Made by a program: the position numbers and the translations under genes
The notes under the pieces: generated by a model
The model's input: the letters and a program-made list of their open reading frames with translations, nothing else
What the model was told of the DNA's origin: nothing
The model's database searches: none
Shown here: piece after piece, positions 32,009 through 42,400 of the stretch
How positions within the stretch are numbered: the first letter of the stretch is position 1
Layout of the letters: each line of letters starts with the position of its first letter
NCBI GenBank assembly: GCA_951812715.1
Contig: OX638323.1
Coordinates: forward strand, 2,708,577 to 2,772,576
Direction of reading: 5' to 3'
Length of the DNA: 64,000 bases
From: an uncultured Pseudohongiella sp.
GTDB taxonomy: Bacteria > Pseudomonadota > Gammaproteobacteria > Pseudomonadales > Pseudohongiellaceae

Positions 32009-32457
32009 TGCGCGATGTTGGCGACCTGCCGAGCCGAGGCCGGTTGCTCGTGGACAGTGCGCCCATCATCTACTACCTCGAAGATCACCCAGAATTCTCC
32101 GCCCGGTATGAAAATATTTTTGTCGGGGCGGAAGCCGGAGACTACGAGCTGGCGATTACCACGGTTTCTCTGATCGAGGTTCTGACCGGACCTTTGCGGC
32201 AGGGAAACAAAACGCTCGCCGAGACTTACCGCGAGGCGCTGACATCGCCGCCGAGTTGGCGCGTCGTAGACTTGACGCCGGCGATCGCATTCCGGGCGGC
32301 GCAAATTCGGGGCATGACCCGGCTCCGCGCTCCGGACGCGATTCAGCTAGCGAGCGCACTCGAAATCTCATGCATGGGACTAGTCACTCAGGATCGCGAT
32401 TTCCGCGTATTTTCGGAAACTCCCGGCAAACTCGGCAAACTGGATATCTATTCCTGA
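32008..32457 (+). CDS. VapC-like PIN-domain toxin (ribonuclease)
   Basis: The 149-residue protein starts at the ATG overlapping the antitoxin stop. The PIN acidic residues can be seen: Asp in LLVDSAPIIYYLED, Glu in SLIEVLTGP, Asp in RAPDAIQLASALE and Asp in TQDRDFRVF. Such toxins cleave tRNA or rRNA in a magnesium-dependent manner. No residue needed for activity appears lost, so the pair is probably functional. It lies next to a transposase remnant and inverted-repeat elements, consistent with a mobile origin. Confidence 0.88.
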   Translation: MRDVGDLPSRGRLLVDSAPIIYYLEDHPEFSARYENIFVGAEAGDYELAITTVSLIEVLTGPLRQGNKTLAETYREALTSPPSWRVVDLTPAIAFRAAQIRGMTRLRAPDAIQLASALEISCMGLVTQDRDFRVFSETPGKLGKLDIYS

Positions 32458-32487
32458 GCCCAGCCCCAAACCAGGCACGATGTGAGT

Positions 32488-32814
32488 CCGTCGCACCCGG
32501 TAAGGGGTATGCGGTGGCGTGCGAGGCATGGATGCCGAACTTGAGCCTACTGGGGTGTAGGCAAGCGTTTATGAGGCGTACCTCATGTCAGGCACAATGT
32601 GAGTCCGCCGCGCCCGGTAGGGGTATGCGGCGGCGTGCGAGGCAGGGATGCCGAGCCTGAGCTTATAGGAAAAGTTAAACAGAGAAGCCTACAGGGGTAC
32701 AGGCAAGCGTTTATGAAGCGAAGCTTCATGCGCAGCCGGAACGACGCCAAGCTGTGCTTGGCGGCTGGGCCGTATTCACGGCGGACACCGTATACCCCTT
32801 ACCGGGTGCGACGG
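32488..32814. repeat. MITE-like element with 29-bp terminal inverted repeats (R2 family, largest copy)
   Basis: The left end starts CCGTCGCACCCGGTAAGGGG and the right end is its reverse complement, with one mismatch in 29 bases. The left ~115 bases are repeated in tandem from about 32605 (CCGCCGCGCCCGGTAGGGGT...), each repeat ending with AGGCAAGCGTTTATG. A complete R2m module lies at 32701-32768. There is no transposase frame, so mobility would need an enzyme encoded elsewhere. Confidence 0.8.
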
Positions 32815-32833
32815 ACGGGGCCTCGGCACACTA

Positions 32834-33163
32834 CTAATCAATATTTCCCGATTTGGCGCCGGCTTGTTTCAAAATGGCGGCGTATTCGGCTGATTTTCGG
32901 TGTTCGACGACGTGGTCCAGGAAGGTGCTGCCGTCGCTCAGTTGGACATTGATGTCCTGGCCCGCTTCAATGAAAAAAGGAATGAAACGCGCGAACAGAT
33001 CTGCGGTCATACCCCGGTAGGCCTTGAGCAGGATCGCGTAATCCCGCGGCATGCCGCTTGGCGGCAACAGTTCGAGATAGCCCTTCAGGCGCTCGTCAGA
33101 CCATTCTTCGTCGCGAGTTGCGATCTGGGTGCGTTCCGCGCCGCGTTTTTTGCCTTGTTTCAA
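32834..33163 (-). CDS. PA4642-family protein of unknown function
   Basis: The 109-residue protein uses a TTG start preceded by GGAG at seven bases. The sequence DEEWSDERLKGYLELLPP, then AYRGMTADLFARFIPFFIEA and GQDINVQLSDGSTFLDHVVEH, matches the conserved layout of the Pseudomonas PA4642 family, whose C-terminal part is ankyrin-like. It lies 17 bases after the gatB stop and is probably co-transcribed with gatCAB. Role unknown. Confidence 0.75.
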   Translation of the reverse strand: MKQGKKRGAERTQIATRDEEWSDERLKGYLELLPPSGMPRDYAILLKAYRGMTADLFARFIPFFIEAGQDINVQLSDGSTFLDHVVEHRKSAEYAAILKQAGAKSGNID

Positions 33164-33180
33164 GATCGACTCCGCCGGGA

Positions 33181-34611
33181 TTATGGTTTTAGCTTGTCGC
33201 GCAGCAACTGATTGACCTGGGCAGGATTGGCCTTGCCGCGGGAGAGCTTCATCGCCTGCCCGACCAGGTAGCCGAGCACTTGCTGTTTGCCGTCGCGCAA
33301 TTGTTGCGCCTGTGCCGCGTTCTCGGCAATTACCCGGTCGACGAGCTTTTCAATTTCACCCTCGTCGGTGACCTGACGCAGACCTTGCCGTTCGATAATT
33401 TCGTCAACGTTTTCGGATCCGGCGGCAAGCTGTTCGAACACCGTTTTCGCGATCTTGCCGGAAATCGTCTTGTCCCGGATGCGGGAAATCAGGTCGGCCA
33501 GGCTATCCGCGCTTACCGGCGAGGCGACTATGTCGAGATTTTCCCGATTCAGCAGCGCCTGCAACTCCACGCTTACCCAGTTCGCGGCCAACTTGGCATC
33601 GCCGCATCGTTTCGCCACCCGCTCGAAATAGTCCGCCATTTCCCGGGCGGCGATGAGCACTCCGGCATCGTATCCCGACAAGCCATATTCGCTCGCGAAG
33701 CGCTGCTTGCGGGCATCCGGCAATTCCGGCAGTTCCGCTCTGATCTGTTCGATCAGATCTTCGCCGATTTCCACCGGCAACAGGTCCGGCTCCGGAAAGT
33801 AGCGGTAGTCGTTGGCGACTTCCTTGCCGCGCATCGGCCGGGTTACGTCCCGGACCGAATCGTACAATCGGGTTTCCTGAATGATCGTGCCGCCGTCTTC
33901 GAGTACGTCCTGCTGGCGGCGAATCTCGAAATTGATCGCCTTTTCCACGAAGCGGAAGGAGTTCACGTTCTTGATCTCGGTGCGGGTGCCGAGTTCCGCG
34001 CCCGGACGGCGAATCGAAACATTGGCGTCGCAGCGCATCGAACCCTGGGACATGTCGCCGTCGGAAATACCGAGATAGCGCACGATGGAATGCATTTTCT
34101 TCAGATAGGCGACAGCTTCCCTGGCGCTGCGCAGGTCCGGGTCCGATACGATTTCGAGCAACGGCGTGCCGGCGCGGTTCAGGTCGATGCCGCTCGCGTC
34201 AGCGAACTCCTCGTGCAGGGACTTGCCGGCGTCCTCTTCCATGTGCGCCCTAGTGACGCCGATGCGTTTTTCAGAGCCGTCTTCGAGATTGATGACGATC
34301 GAGCCGCGGCCGACGATGGGGTAGTCCAGTTGGCTGGTTTGATAACCTTTCGGCAGATCCGGATAAAAGTAGTTCTTGCGGTCGAAAACCGAATGCCGGC
34401 CGATCTCGGCGTCTATGGCAAGGCCGAAGCGCACCGCCATCCGCAGGGCTTCGCCGTTCAATACCGGCAGGGTGCCGGGCATGGCCAGATCGTAAATGTT
34501 CGCCTGGCTGTTCGGATCGGCGCCGAAAGCCGTCGAGGTTCCCGAAAACAGCTTCGACCGTGTCGACAATTGCACGTGGACTTCGAGTCCGATAACTGCT
34601 TCCCACTCCAT
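33181..34611 (-). CDS. gatB: Asp-tRNA(Asn)/Glu-tRNA(Gln) amidotransferase subunit B
   Basis: The 476-residue protein opens with [20 protein letters not shown], the GatB cradle signature, and has [14 protein letters not shown] and the RCDANVSIR stretch. The C-terminal ~150 residues form the YqeY-like tail domain ([10 protein letters not shown] through [15 protein letters not shown]). GatB holds the mischarged tRNA and activates it with ATP. Its start is one base after the gatA stop. Confidence 0.96.
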   Translation of the reverse strand: MEWEAVIGLEVHVQLSTRSKLFSGTSTAFGADPNSQANIYDLAMPGTLPVLNGEALRMAVRFGLAIDAEIGRHSVFDRKNYFYPDLPKGYQTSQLDYPIVGRGSIVINLEDGSEKRIGVTRAHMEEDAGKSLHEEFADASGIDLNRAGTPLLEIVSDPDLRSAREAVAYLKKMHSIVRYLGISDGDMSQGSMRCDANVSIRRPGAELGTRTEIKNVNSFRFVEKAINFEIRRQQDVLEDGGTIIQETRLYDSVRDVTRPMRGKEVANDYRYFPEPDLLPVEIGEDLIEQIRAELPELPDARKQRFASEYGLSGYDAGVLIAAREMADYFERVAKRCGDAKLAANWVSVELQALLNRENLDIVASPVSADSLADLISRIRDKTISGKIAKTVFEQLAAGSENVDEIIERQGLRQVTDEGEIEKLVDRVIAENAAQAQQLRDGKQQVLGYLVGQAMKLSRGKANPAQVNQLLRDKLKP

Positions 34612-34612
34612 T

Positions 34613-36073
34613 TCAACTCTCCCCGGCGGTGGATACGGGAAGCCGCTTGTGCCAGTCAGTCAATTGCTGGAACTGGCGGGCTACGTTCAGTATGCGCGCC
34701 TCGCCGAAATCCGGTCCTATAATCTGCAAGCCGAAGGGCATTCCTTCCTCGAAGCCAGCGGGAATCGAAATGCCCGGCAGGCCGGCCAGGTTGACCGCGA
34801 TGGTAAAGATATCTTCGAGATACATTTCCACCGGATCGGCCTTGGCGCCATGAGGAAAGGCCACATGGGGCGAGGTGGGTCCGGCGATCACGTCGACTTG
34901 CTCAAAGGCGCTGATGAAATCCTGCCGGATCAGCCTGCGAATGCGCTGGGCCTTGCGGTAATAGGCGTCGTAATAGCCCGCCGAGAGGGCGTAGGTACCT
35001 ACCAGGATGCGCCGTTTGACCTCGTCGCCGAAACCTTCGCTGCGCGTGCGGGTATAAAGGTCTTCGAGATCGGCCGGTTCTTCGCAACGATAGCCGTAGC
35101 GTACTCCGTCGTAGCGTGACAGGTTGGCCGAGGCTTCCGCGGGCGCGACCACGTAATACGCCGGCACCGACAAATGGTTGTTGGGCAGATCAATATCGAT
35201 CAGGCTGGCGCCGGCCCGTTCGAGTTCCGCCAGCGCCTCGCGGACCCCTTGTTCGACGCCGGGGCTGAGCCCTTCCGCGAAATGCGGCCGCGGCACACCC
35301 ACCCGCAATCCGGCCAATGAACTGCCGAGTTCGCCGGTGTAGTCTTCAACCGGCCGGTCGACACTGGTGGAATCGCGCGGATCGAGTCCGGCCATTGCCT
35401 GCATCATCAGCGCTGCGTCAGCAGCAGTTTTGGTCAGGGTTCCGGCCTGATCGAGACTGGAAGCGAAAGCGATCATGCCCCAGCGGGACACCCGGCCGTA
35501 ACTCGGCTTGAATCCGGTAATGCCGCAAAAGGAAGCCGGCTGGCGAATGGAGCCGCCGGTATCGGTGCCGGTGGCCATGGGGCAAAGTCCCGCCGCGACC
35601 GCCGCCGCCGAACCGCCCGAGGAACCGCCCGGCACTCTGCCCGTATCGAACGGGTTGCCGACCTTGCCGAAAAAACTCGTTTCATTGGACGAGCCCATGG
35701 CGAATTCGTCCATATTGGTCTTGCCGAGCATGACCGCGCCGGCCTGGCGCAATTTCTCCACCACGCAGGCATCGTACGGGGGCAGGAAATCCCGCAGAAT
35801 CCGTGAACCGCAGGTGGTGCGCAGGCCTCGAGTGCAAAAGATGTCCTTGTGCGCGACCGGAATGCCGAGTAGCGGCCGTACATCGCCCCGGACGCGGGCC
35901 TGATCCGCCGCGGCCGCCGCCGCCAGCGCCGACTCTTCGCAGACCGTGATATAAGCGTTGAGAGCGGGATTCAGGAGGTTGATCCGATCGAGAAACATCC
36001 GCGTAAGTTCAACGCTGGAGAATTCACCGCGAGAAAGCGCGGCCGACAGTTCTGTGACAGTCAGATGCAACAT
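34613..36073 (-). CDS. gatA: Asp-tRNA(Asn)/Glu-tRNA(Gln) amidotransferase subunit A
   Basis: This is a 486-residue amidase-signature enzyme. The catalytic triad can be placed at Lys76 (IPVAHKDIF), cis-Ser151 ([10 protein letters not shown]) and Ser175 ([13 protein letters not shown]). It releases ammonia from glutamine and channels it to GatB. Together with GatC it allows Gln-tRNA or Asn-tRNA synthesis by transamidation. The 130-base gap to gatC is longer than usual but holds no gene. Confidence 0.96.
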   Translation of the reverse strand: MLHLTVTELSAALSRGEFSSVELTRMFLDRINLLNPALNAYITVCEESALAAAAAADQARVRGDVRPLLGIPVAHKDIFCTRGLRTTCGSRILRDFLPPYDACVVEKLRQAGAVMLGKTNMDEFAMGSSNETSFFGKVGNPFDTGRVPGGSSGGSAAAVAAGLCPMATGTDTGGSIRQPASFCGITGFKPSYGRVSRWGMIAFASSLDQAGTLTKTAADAALMMQAMAGLDPRDSTSVDRPVEDYTGELGSSLAGLRVGVPRPHFAEGLSPGVEQGVREALAELERAGASLIDIDLPNNHLSVPAYYVVAPAEASANLSRYDGVRYGYRCEEPADLEDLYTRTRSEGFGDEVKRRILVGTYALSAGYYDAYYRKAQRIRRLIRQDFISAFEQVDVIAGPTSPHVAFPHGAKADPVEMYLEDIFTIAVNLAGLPGISIPAGFEEGMPFGLQIIGPDFGEARILNVARQFQQLTDWHKRLPVSTAGES

Positions 36074-36203
36074 CAGGAATCCGCTTGACGGCGCCGCTCA
36101 AAAGCCCGTATAGCCCGAGCCGGACTGAATAGACTTTTGCAATCTCGTGTTAATCGATACTCGTAAAGCCTGAACAAGTCTGACAGGGCAGCTCGGCTTC
36201 TTG

Positions 36204-36485
36204 CTACTCAATCACTTTTGGAACCAGATACAATCCGTTTTCGCTCGCAGGCGCCAATGCCAGTAGTTCATCCCGGTGGTCAACTTCGGTAACTTCGTCC
36301 GCTCTCAGGCGCAGCACCGCGTCCAGCGGATGCGCCAGGGGCTCAACGCCCTCGGTGTCGACGGCTTGCATCTGGTCGATCATGGCCAGAATCTCGCCGA
36401 TGCGGGCGGTGACCTCATTCGCGTCCGCGGAACTGACCCGCAGCCGCGCCAGCTTGGCGATCTTGTCGATTTCGGACTTGTCCAA
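36204..36485 (-). CDS. gatC: Asp-tRNA(Asn)/Glu-tRNA(Gln) amidotransferase subunit C
   Basis: The 93-residue protein MDKSEIDKIAKLARLRVSSA is the typical GatC opening, and AVDTEGVEPLAHPLDAVLRL with LRADEVTEVDHRDELLALAP completes the family pattern. GatC wraps around GatA and GatB and stabilises the complex. It is the first gene of the gatCAB unit, divergent from mreB with a ~200-base shared upstream region that must hold both promoters. Confidence 0.94.
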   Translation of the reverse strand: MDKSEIDKIAKLARLRVSSADANEVTARIGEILAMIDQMQAVDTEGVEPLAHPLDAVLRLRADEVTEVDHRDELLALAPASENGLYLVPKVIE

Positions 36486-36684
36486 TTTGAGCGAGGGATC
36501 ATTGCCTGGGTGAAAGAAGGCGCAATTATACTGGAATTTGCGCGTATTCGTATCTCAATCGCGCGAATCGACGCGGCGCGATGGAAGCTTTGCGGAAAAA
36601 GCTTCATAATCTGTGAGTTTTGATATCCGCCACGGATTCGGGCGCCGGCCCGGGAGAATCGCGGGTGTGAACCGGAAATAGGAA

Positions 36685-37728
36685 ATGTTCAAGAGAATCA
36701 GGGGATTATTTTCCAACGATCTGGCTATTGACCTCGGCACCGCCAACACGCTCATTTACGCCCGCGACCGGGGCATAGTGCTTGACGAGCCCTCGGTTGT
36801 GTCGATTCGCGACCAGGGTGGCCAAAAGTCGGTAACCGCGGTAGGCAAGGAGGCCAAGCACATGCTGGGACGCACTCCAGGCAATATTGTCGCGATCCGG
36901 CCGCTGAAGGACGGCGTTATCGCGGATTTTCAGGTCACCGAAAAGATGCTGCAATATTTCATCAACAAGGTGCATGAAAATTTCTTCTTCCCGCCCAGTC
37001 CCAGAGTGCTTGTCTGCGTACCTTGCAAGGCAACCCAGGTGGAACGCCGGGCTATTCGCGAATCCGTACTCAGCGCCGGCGCCCGCAAGGTGCAACTTAT
37101 CGAGGAACCGATGGCCGCGGCGATCGGTGCGGGATTGCCGGTAGAACAGGCTTGCGGCTCCATGGTCGTGGATGTCGGCGGCGGCACCACGGAAATCGCC
37201 ATAATTTCCCTCAACGGCGTAGTTTACGCGGAATCGGTGCTGGTTGGAGGCGACCGCTTCGATGACGCCATCGTCGCCCATGTCCGCCGCAAATACAGTA
37301 GCCTCATCGGCACCGCAACGGCGGAACGCATCAAGCAGGAAATTGGCTATGCCTACATGACCTCGGAATCGGAGATCATGGAAATTGATGTGCGCGGACG
37401 CAATCTGGCCGAAGGAATTCCACGGTCATTCACCTTGCGCAGCGATGAAATCAAGGACTGCCTGCAGGAGCCGCTCGCGGCGATCGTGCAGGCGGTCAGA
37501 AGCGCGCTCGAACAGTCTCCGCCCGAACTTGCCTCTGACATTGCTCAGACTGGCGTGGTGCTTGCTGGAGGAGGCGCTCTTCTCAAGGGTCTCGACCAGA
37601 TGATCTCCGAAGAAACCGGCCTTCCCGTGGTTCTCGCCGAAGAGCCTCTCACCTGCGTGGTAAAAGGAGGCGGCAGAGCCATGGAAATGATGGATCGATA
37701 CGAATCCGATTGGTTACAGCTTGAGTAA
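36685..37728 (+). CDS. mreB: Rod shape-determining protein MreB
   Basis: The 347-residue actin homologue has the phosphate-1 loop [11 protein letters not shown], the [13 protein letters not shown] and [16 protein letters not shown] motifs, and [14 protein letters not shown]. It polymerises under the membrane and guides the elongasome. The start follows TAGGAA. A small palindrome (GAAGCTTT...AAAGCTTC, 36584-36605) lies in the upstream region. First of mreBCD. Confidence 0.97.
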   Translation: MFKRIRGLFSNDLAIDLGTANTLIYARDRGIVLDEPSVVSIRDQGGQKSVTAVGKEAKHMLGRTPGNIVAIRPLKDGVIADFQVTEKMLQYFINKVHENFFFPPSPRVLVCVPCKATQVERRAIRESVLSAGARKVQLIEEPMAAAIGAGLPVEQACGSMVVDVGGGTTEIAIISLNGVVYAESVLVGGDRFDDAIVAHVRRKYSSLIGTATAERIKQEIGYAYMTSESEIMEIDVRGRNLAEGIPRSFTLRSDEIKDCLQEPLAAIVQAVRSALEQSPPELASDIAQTGVVLAGGGALLKGLDQMISEETGLPVVLAEEPLTCVVKGGGRAMEMMDRYESDWLQLE

Positions 37729-37904
37729 GCTCCTCCAATCGTGAAGGGTTAGAGTTCGGAGCTGGTCAATCGGCCCGAGATGGAGATTTATCATCACGAA
37801 CGATTGCTGCTCCCGAACCTGGATTTCCTTGAGATCAGGCGCTTGAAAGCTATAGACTTGTTCCGGAACGTGGACATTCCTTTGGACACGAGAGGGTTAC
37901 CGAG

Positions 37905-38822
37905 ATAGAGACTGCCATCTTTTCAAGAAATGCGTCGCTGGAATACCGGATAGCCACTTTCCTGCTGCTGTCTGTTTTGATCATGATCGCGGACAATCGT
38001 TTCGGCTATATGGATCATGCGCGCCAGGCACTCGGACTGATTGCCACGCCCTTTCATTGGCTCGCCGATACGCCCGTTCGCGTCGGTAATTCGCTGAGCG
38101 AACTGCTGGTCAGCCGCACCGACCTGCTGGAGGAAAACGCCCGCCTGCGCGAAGAACTGCTGCTTTCCCGGCAACGGCTGCTGCTTGCGGAAAGCCTGTC
38201 CGTGGAGAACAATCGGCTGCTCGCGTTGCAGAATGCCTCGGCTTTGCTGGAGCAGGAAGTGCTGCCCGCGGAGATCATCAATGTGTCTCCCAATCCGTAT
38301 TCACGGCGTTTTCTGATTAGCAAGGGCAGCCGCGACGGAGTGTTCGTGGGCCAGGCAGTGCTTGAAGCCAATGGTCTCATTGGCCAGGTTGTTCAGGTAA
38401 TGCCTTTCACGAGCTGGGTGTTGATCATCACCGATTCCAGTCATGTGACGCCAGTGGAAGTAAGTCGCAACGGCGAGCGGGCGCTTGCCCGCGGCAGCCA
38501 GGATGACGATACGGAACTTGATCTGGAATTCGTTCTTCCAACCCAGGACATTGAAGTCGGCGACACCCTGATAAGTTCCGGCATGGGTCTGGTATACCCC
38601 AAGAACTATCCGGTCGCTGAAGTCATCAGCGTGCGCCGGAGCCCAGATCAGTCTTACGCGACGATCAAGGCCAGACCTATGGCGCGGGTGTCCAGTACCC
38701 GTCATGTCATGCTCGTGCTTGACGCGGGAAATCCGGGCTATGCCGCGGTCGTGGAAGAAGCCGCCGCCGCCGCCGGCGCCGACGAGGAATCCAGCCTGGC
38801 GGCTGTGGACTCACCGAACTAA
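37905..38822 (+). CDS. mreC: Rod shape-determining protein MreC (start codon non-canonical or altered)
   Basis: Homology to MreC begins well before the first ordinary start codon: ETAIFSRNASLEYRIATFLL precedes a TTG at 37977 that falls inside the membrane helix. From the in-frame stop at 37830 to that TTG there is no ATG, GTG or TTG. ATA at 37905, eight bases after AGAGGG, would give an N-terminus M-ETAIFSRNAS like that of relatives, so an ATG-to-ATA change or a sequencing error is likely. After the helix come a coiled coil (ENARLREELLLSRQRLLLAE) and the beta domains. MreC links MreB to the cell-wall synthases. Confidence 0.85.
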   Translation: METAIFSRNASLEYRIATFLLLSVLIMIADNRFGYMDHARQALGLIATPFHWLADTPVRVGNSLSELLVSRTDLLEENARLREELLLSRQRLLLAESLSVENNRLLALQNASALLEQEVLPAEIINVSPNPYSRRFLISKGSRDGVFVGQAVLEANGLIGQVVQVMPFTSWVLIITDSSHVTPVEVSRNGERALARGSQDDDTELDLEFVLPTQDIEVGDTLISSGMGLVYPKNYPVAEVISVRRSPDQSYATIKARPMARVSSTRHVMLVLDAGNPGYAAVVEEAAAAAGADEESSLAAVDSPN

Positions 38823-38831
38823 GTTCAGTCA

Positions 38832-39320
38832 ATGGCCGGTTTGGTGCGTTTCAACAGTCTGATCGTTTCTTCGTTTATCGTCACCGGTCTACTGGCGATA
38901 GTGCCGATGCCCCAATGGGCGATGTACTACCGGCCGGAATGGGTTGCCCTGGTAGTCATTTATTGGGTGATCAACAATCCCGAGCGGGTAGGAATCGGCG
39001 TCGCCTGGGTGGTAGGTATCATAGTCGACGCGCTTACCGGTTCGTTATTCGGCTTGCATGCGTTGGGACTGGCGCTGGTTGCTTACTTGGCGCTGCGGCT
39101 GCGATTGCGGCTGCGGCTGTTCAGTGTCTCCCGACAGGCCAGTGTGGTGCTGGTAATTGTCGGTCTTCAATTGTTGCTGATCCAGTGGCTGCAATTTCTG
39201 TTCGACTTGCCGCGGGGGACCAGCATGATGTTCCTGGCGCCAGCGATAACCAGCGCACTGCTTTGGCCGCTGGCGTGGGTTCTACTTGGAGGAATCGTCC
39301 GCTCGCTTGATCTCAACTAG
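38832..39320 (+). CDS. mreD: Rod shape-determining protein MreD
   Basis: The 162-residue hydrophobic protein has five or six membrane spans. The segment MPQWAMYYRPEWVALVVIYW and the following GIGVAWVVGIIVDALTGSLF are typical of MreD. It starts nine bases after the mreC stop. It completes the mreBCD elongasome operon. The usual maf and rng genes do not follow; yhdP comes next. Confidence 0.92.
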   Translation: MAGLVRFNSLIVSSFIVTGLLAIVPMPQWAMYYRPEWVALVVIYWVINNPERVGIGVAWVVGIIVDALTGSLFGLHALGLALVAYLALRLRLRLRLFSVSRQASVVLVIVGLQLLLIQWLQFLFDLPRGTSMMFLAPAITSALLWPLAWVLLGGIVRSLDLN

Positions 39321-39426
39321 TAATCCGGCAAGGTATTAACGTCGGGGAAGCGCTGGGCGTGGTGCTATACTTGTCGGGTCGGCGCTTGCAACTGCCGCTA
39401 CCGGTCAATGAGCGCCGTTTCGCCGT

Positions 39427-42400
39427 ATGGCTGAAGAAAAAACCACATCGAAGCGCAAGCTCTGGACGATCGCGCGGGCGATTCGCCGGCAGTTCAGCTT
39501 GCTGCTGGTAGTTGCCGTCGTGTTGCTGGCGACCTATGTCAGCGCCGGCAGGCAGTTCATGCCCGCCATTTCCAACTATGCCGAGTTTTTCGAAAACCAG
39601 ATTTTCGAGATCGTCGGCGTACCGGTGCAGGTGGAGTCGCTAAAAGGCGGCTTCAGTGGCTTCAGTCCAGTCATCGAAGTCAATGGCCTTTCCATGCAGG
39701 TGGCGTCTGGCTCAAGTTTGCCTCAGGCGCCGGATCGCGCCCTGGTTTTTGACCACGGAACTGTGGTCGTGGACATGGCGCGCAGCTTTTGGCAGCGGCG
39801 CTGGGTGCTCAAGGAGTTTCTGGTTGAGCGGCTGGAACTGGAACTTGAGCAAACCAGCGACGGTGGCTGGCTGCTCGGCGACATCGCCATGCAAGGCGGC
39901 GCCGGGATTGATCCCGACACCTTGTATCAGGTTTTTGTGAACATAGCACAACTCGACCTGCGCGACGTCGTGGTAAATGTGCGTACCCGGTCGGGCGAAA
40001 AGCTGCGTTTCATTAACGGCGCGGCAACTATCCAGAATCGGGGCGGAAACCACTTTCTCCACGTTGACATAAACCCGGAAGGACAAAGCCGCCAACTCGC
40101 GCTTTCGCTGGAAGTGCGAGGCGGCGACCTGTCCGTCATCGACGGCAGTTTACACATAGCGGTGCCCGCGGCTGACTATTCCGATCTGTTCAGCGGCCAA
40201 GGCATTGCCGGCGTAAGCATTGAAGAGTTGACCGGCGGCGGCGATATCTGGGTAAATTTCGAACGGGGTGAGCCGCGTGGAGTCGTCATAACGGCCAGGC
40301 TTGACACAGCGGCGCTCCGCTCTGACCCAGGCACCATTACCAGGCTTGCATCGCTGGAAGGCGCTTTTGCAGTGCGCTCGGAAGATGCTGTCACGAGTTA
40401 TTCCATTTCCGACCTTGCCTTCAGCCATGCTGGCGCAAGTTGGCCTCGCGCCAACCTGTATCTCGCTCACCGGCCTGAAGAATACCTTTCGTTGCGTGCC
40501 GACCGGGTCGATGTGGCGATGCTGACCTCGCTGGCGGCTGCTTTCGATCTGTTGCCGGATTCCGCCCGAGATCTGCTGGCCCAACTGCAACCGGCGGGTG
40601 TGCTGGAGAACGTCGCGCTTCAGTTGCCGCTGCGGGAGAACAGTGGTGAACTGGCAAGCGTCCGGGCCAACGTTGGCGGCGGCGCTGTCGCCTCGGTCCG
40701 CAATTCTCCCGCCTTGTCGGGTTTGACCGGCTACCTGGAAGTATCCGCGGACCTGGACGCTCGCCGCGCAACCGGACTGCTTGAAGTCGATTCCACTGAT
40801 TTCACCATCAATATCCCCAGGGTGTATACCTCCACCTGGGCTTACGACGAAATGAACGGCAGCATAGGATTTGAATTCGACTACAACCAGGGGCATAAGC
40901 TAAGGCTGGCTAGCAGCGTGCTCGCTGGCCGCTCGGAATGGCTGGAAACTCGCCTGCAATTGACTTCGGTCCTCGACCAGCAGCCTGACGGCCAGCGCGA
41001 GAACGAGTTGGAGCTGCTGGTTGGCGTATTGAACATGAACGCCGCGGAGAAGACCCCCGTTCTGCCGGATGGGCCGGGAGTGAGAGATGGCTTGCGCGCC
41101 GGCATGGAGTTTCTTGAGCGGGCGGTTATCGATGGCCGGTTCAGCAATAGCGCCGCCATCTTCCGCGGTTCCACCGTGCAGGGTTCTGACCGGATATTCA
41201 AGACTTTCCAAAGTTTTCACCAATGGCTGGACGGAACCATGCGCTTCGATCCGGAATGGCCGGAATTGGAAAGCAGCCGCATGCTGGTGCTGACCGATAA
41301 CGAAAACTTGGACATCTTCACGGAAAACGCCAATAGCCTCGGACTGGAGGCAGCCGTGATCGAAGGCAAGATTCGCGGCAGCGAAACCGGCGCAAGTCTG
41401 CTTACGATATCCGGACAGGGGGAAGCTTCATCGGAAGACGGACTGGCTTATCTGCATTCGGCGCCGGCGGCGAAAGGCCTGCGCCGCGCTTTGACCGATT
41501 GGCGCATGCAGGGGAGCATGCAAGGCGAGTTCGAACTCGAAATTCCGGTCGGCCGGCCGGACGCCAGCACCGAAATGAGACTGCGCCTGAATCTGAGCGA
41601 CAATGATCTGTGGATATCCCAGTATGATCTCGATCTCGCGGAAGTAAACGGCGAACTGATATTTGATTCCCGAACGGGAATTGAACAAGGCGGATTCGAA
41701 GCCAGAATGTTCGGCGGCGATGCGAGGATCGAAGTTTCAAGCCGCGGCGAAGGCGGTGTGCTGGAACGGATTTCCGTTGTTTCCAGGGGCAGGGCGGAAC
41801 GTCGCGAATTGATGCGATGGCCGCGGCAGAGCGGCTTTGCGAGAGCTCTGCTCGGCCATGCCAGGGGCTCGTTCCTCTATGCCGCCGAACTGCACCTGGA
41901 TCAGATGGACGCCGGCGCCACTTCGCTGCGCGTCAGCACCGATCTTGGCGGACTTTTCCTCACCTTGCCGGAACCATTCGCCAAACAGGCGGGCGAGCCA
42001 CTGCCATTCAACTTGCAGGTCGACCTGGCCGACGGCGGACAGCTAGTCTCCGGCACTGTCGGTTCCCGCTTGCGCTTCAATGTGGAAATGGAGGACTCGG
42101 CGATTCGCCAGGGCAGGGTGCGCCTCGGCGGCGGACGCCGCGAGGCTACCGAGTCGAGTGGGGGCCTGGTGGTGGATGGCCGCCTGGAGCGCGTTGTACT
42201 TGAGCAATGGACCGGATTATTTGGTGGAATGCAAGCCGCGGCGCCCCAAGGCCTGATCGATGTCTTTTCCTTTATGGACATTGATGTTGGTGAACTCGAT
42301 GTTTACGGCCAGGTGCTAGAGGATGTGCATGTGCGGACCGCTCTGTCGGATCAGAGCTTGCTGACCGCGCTGGCGGGAGACTCGGCCCAGGGTGCGGTCG

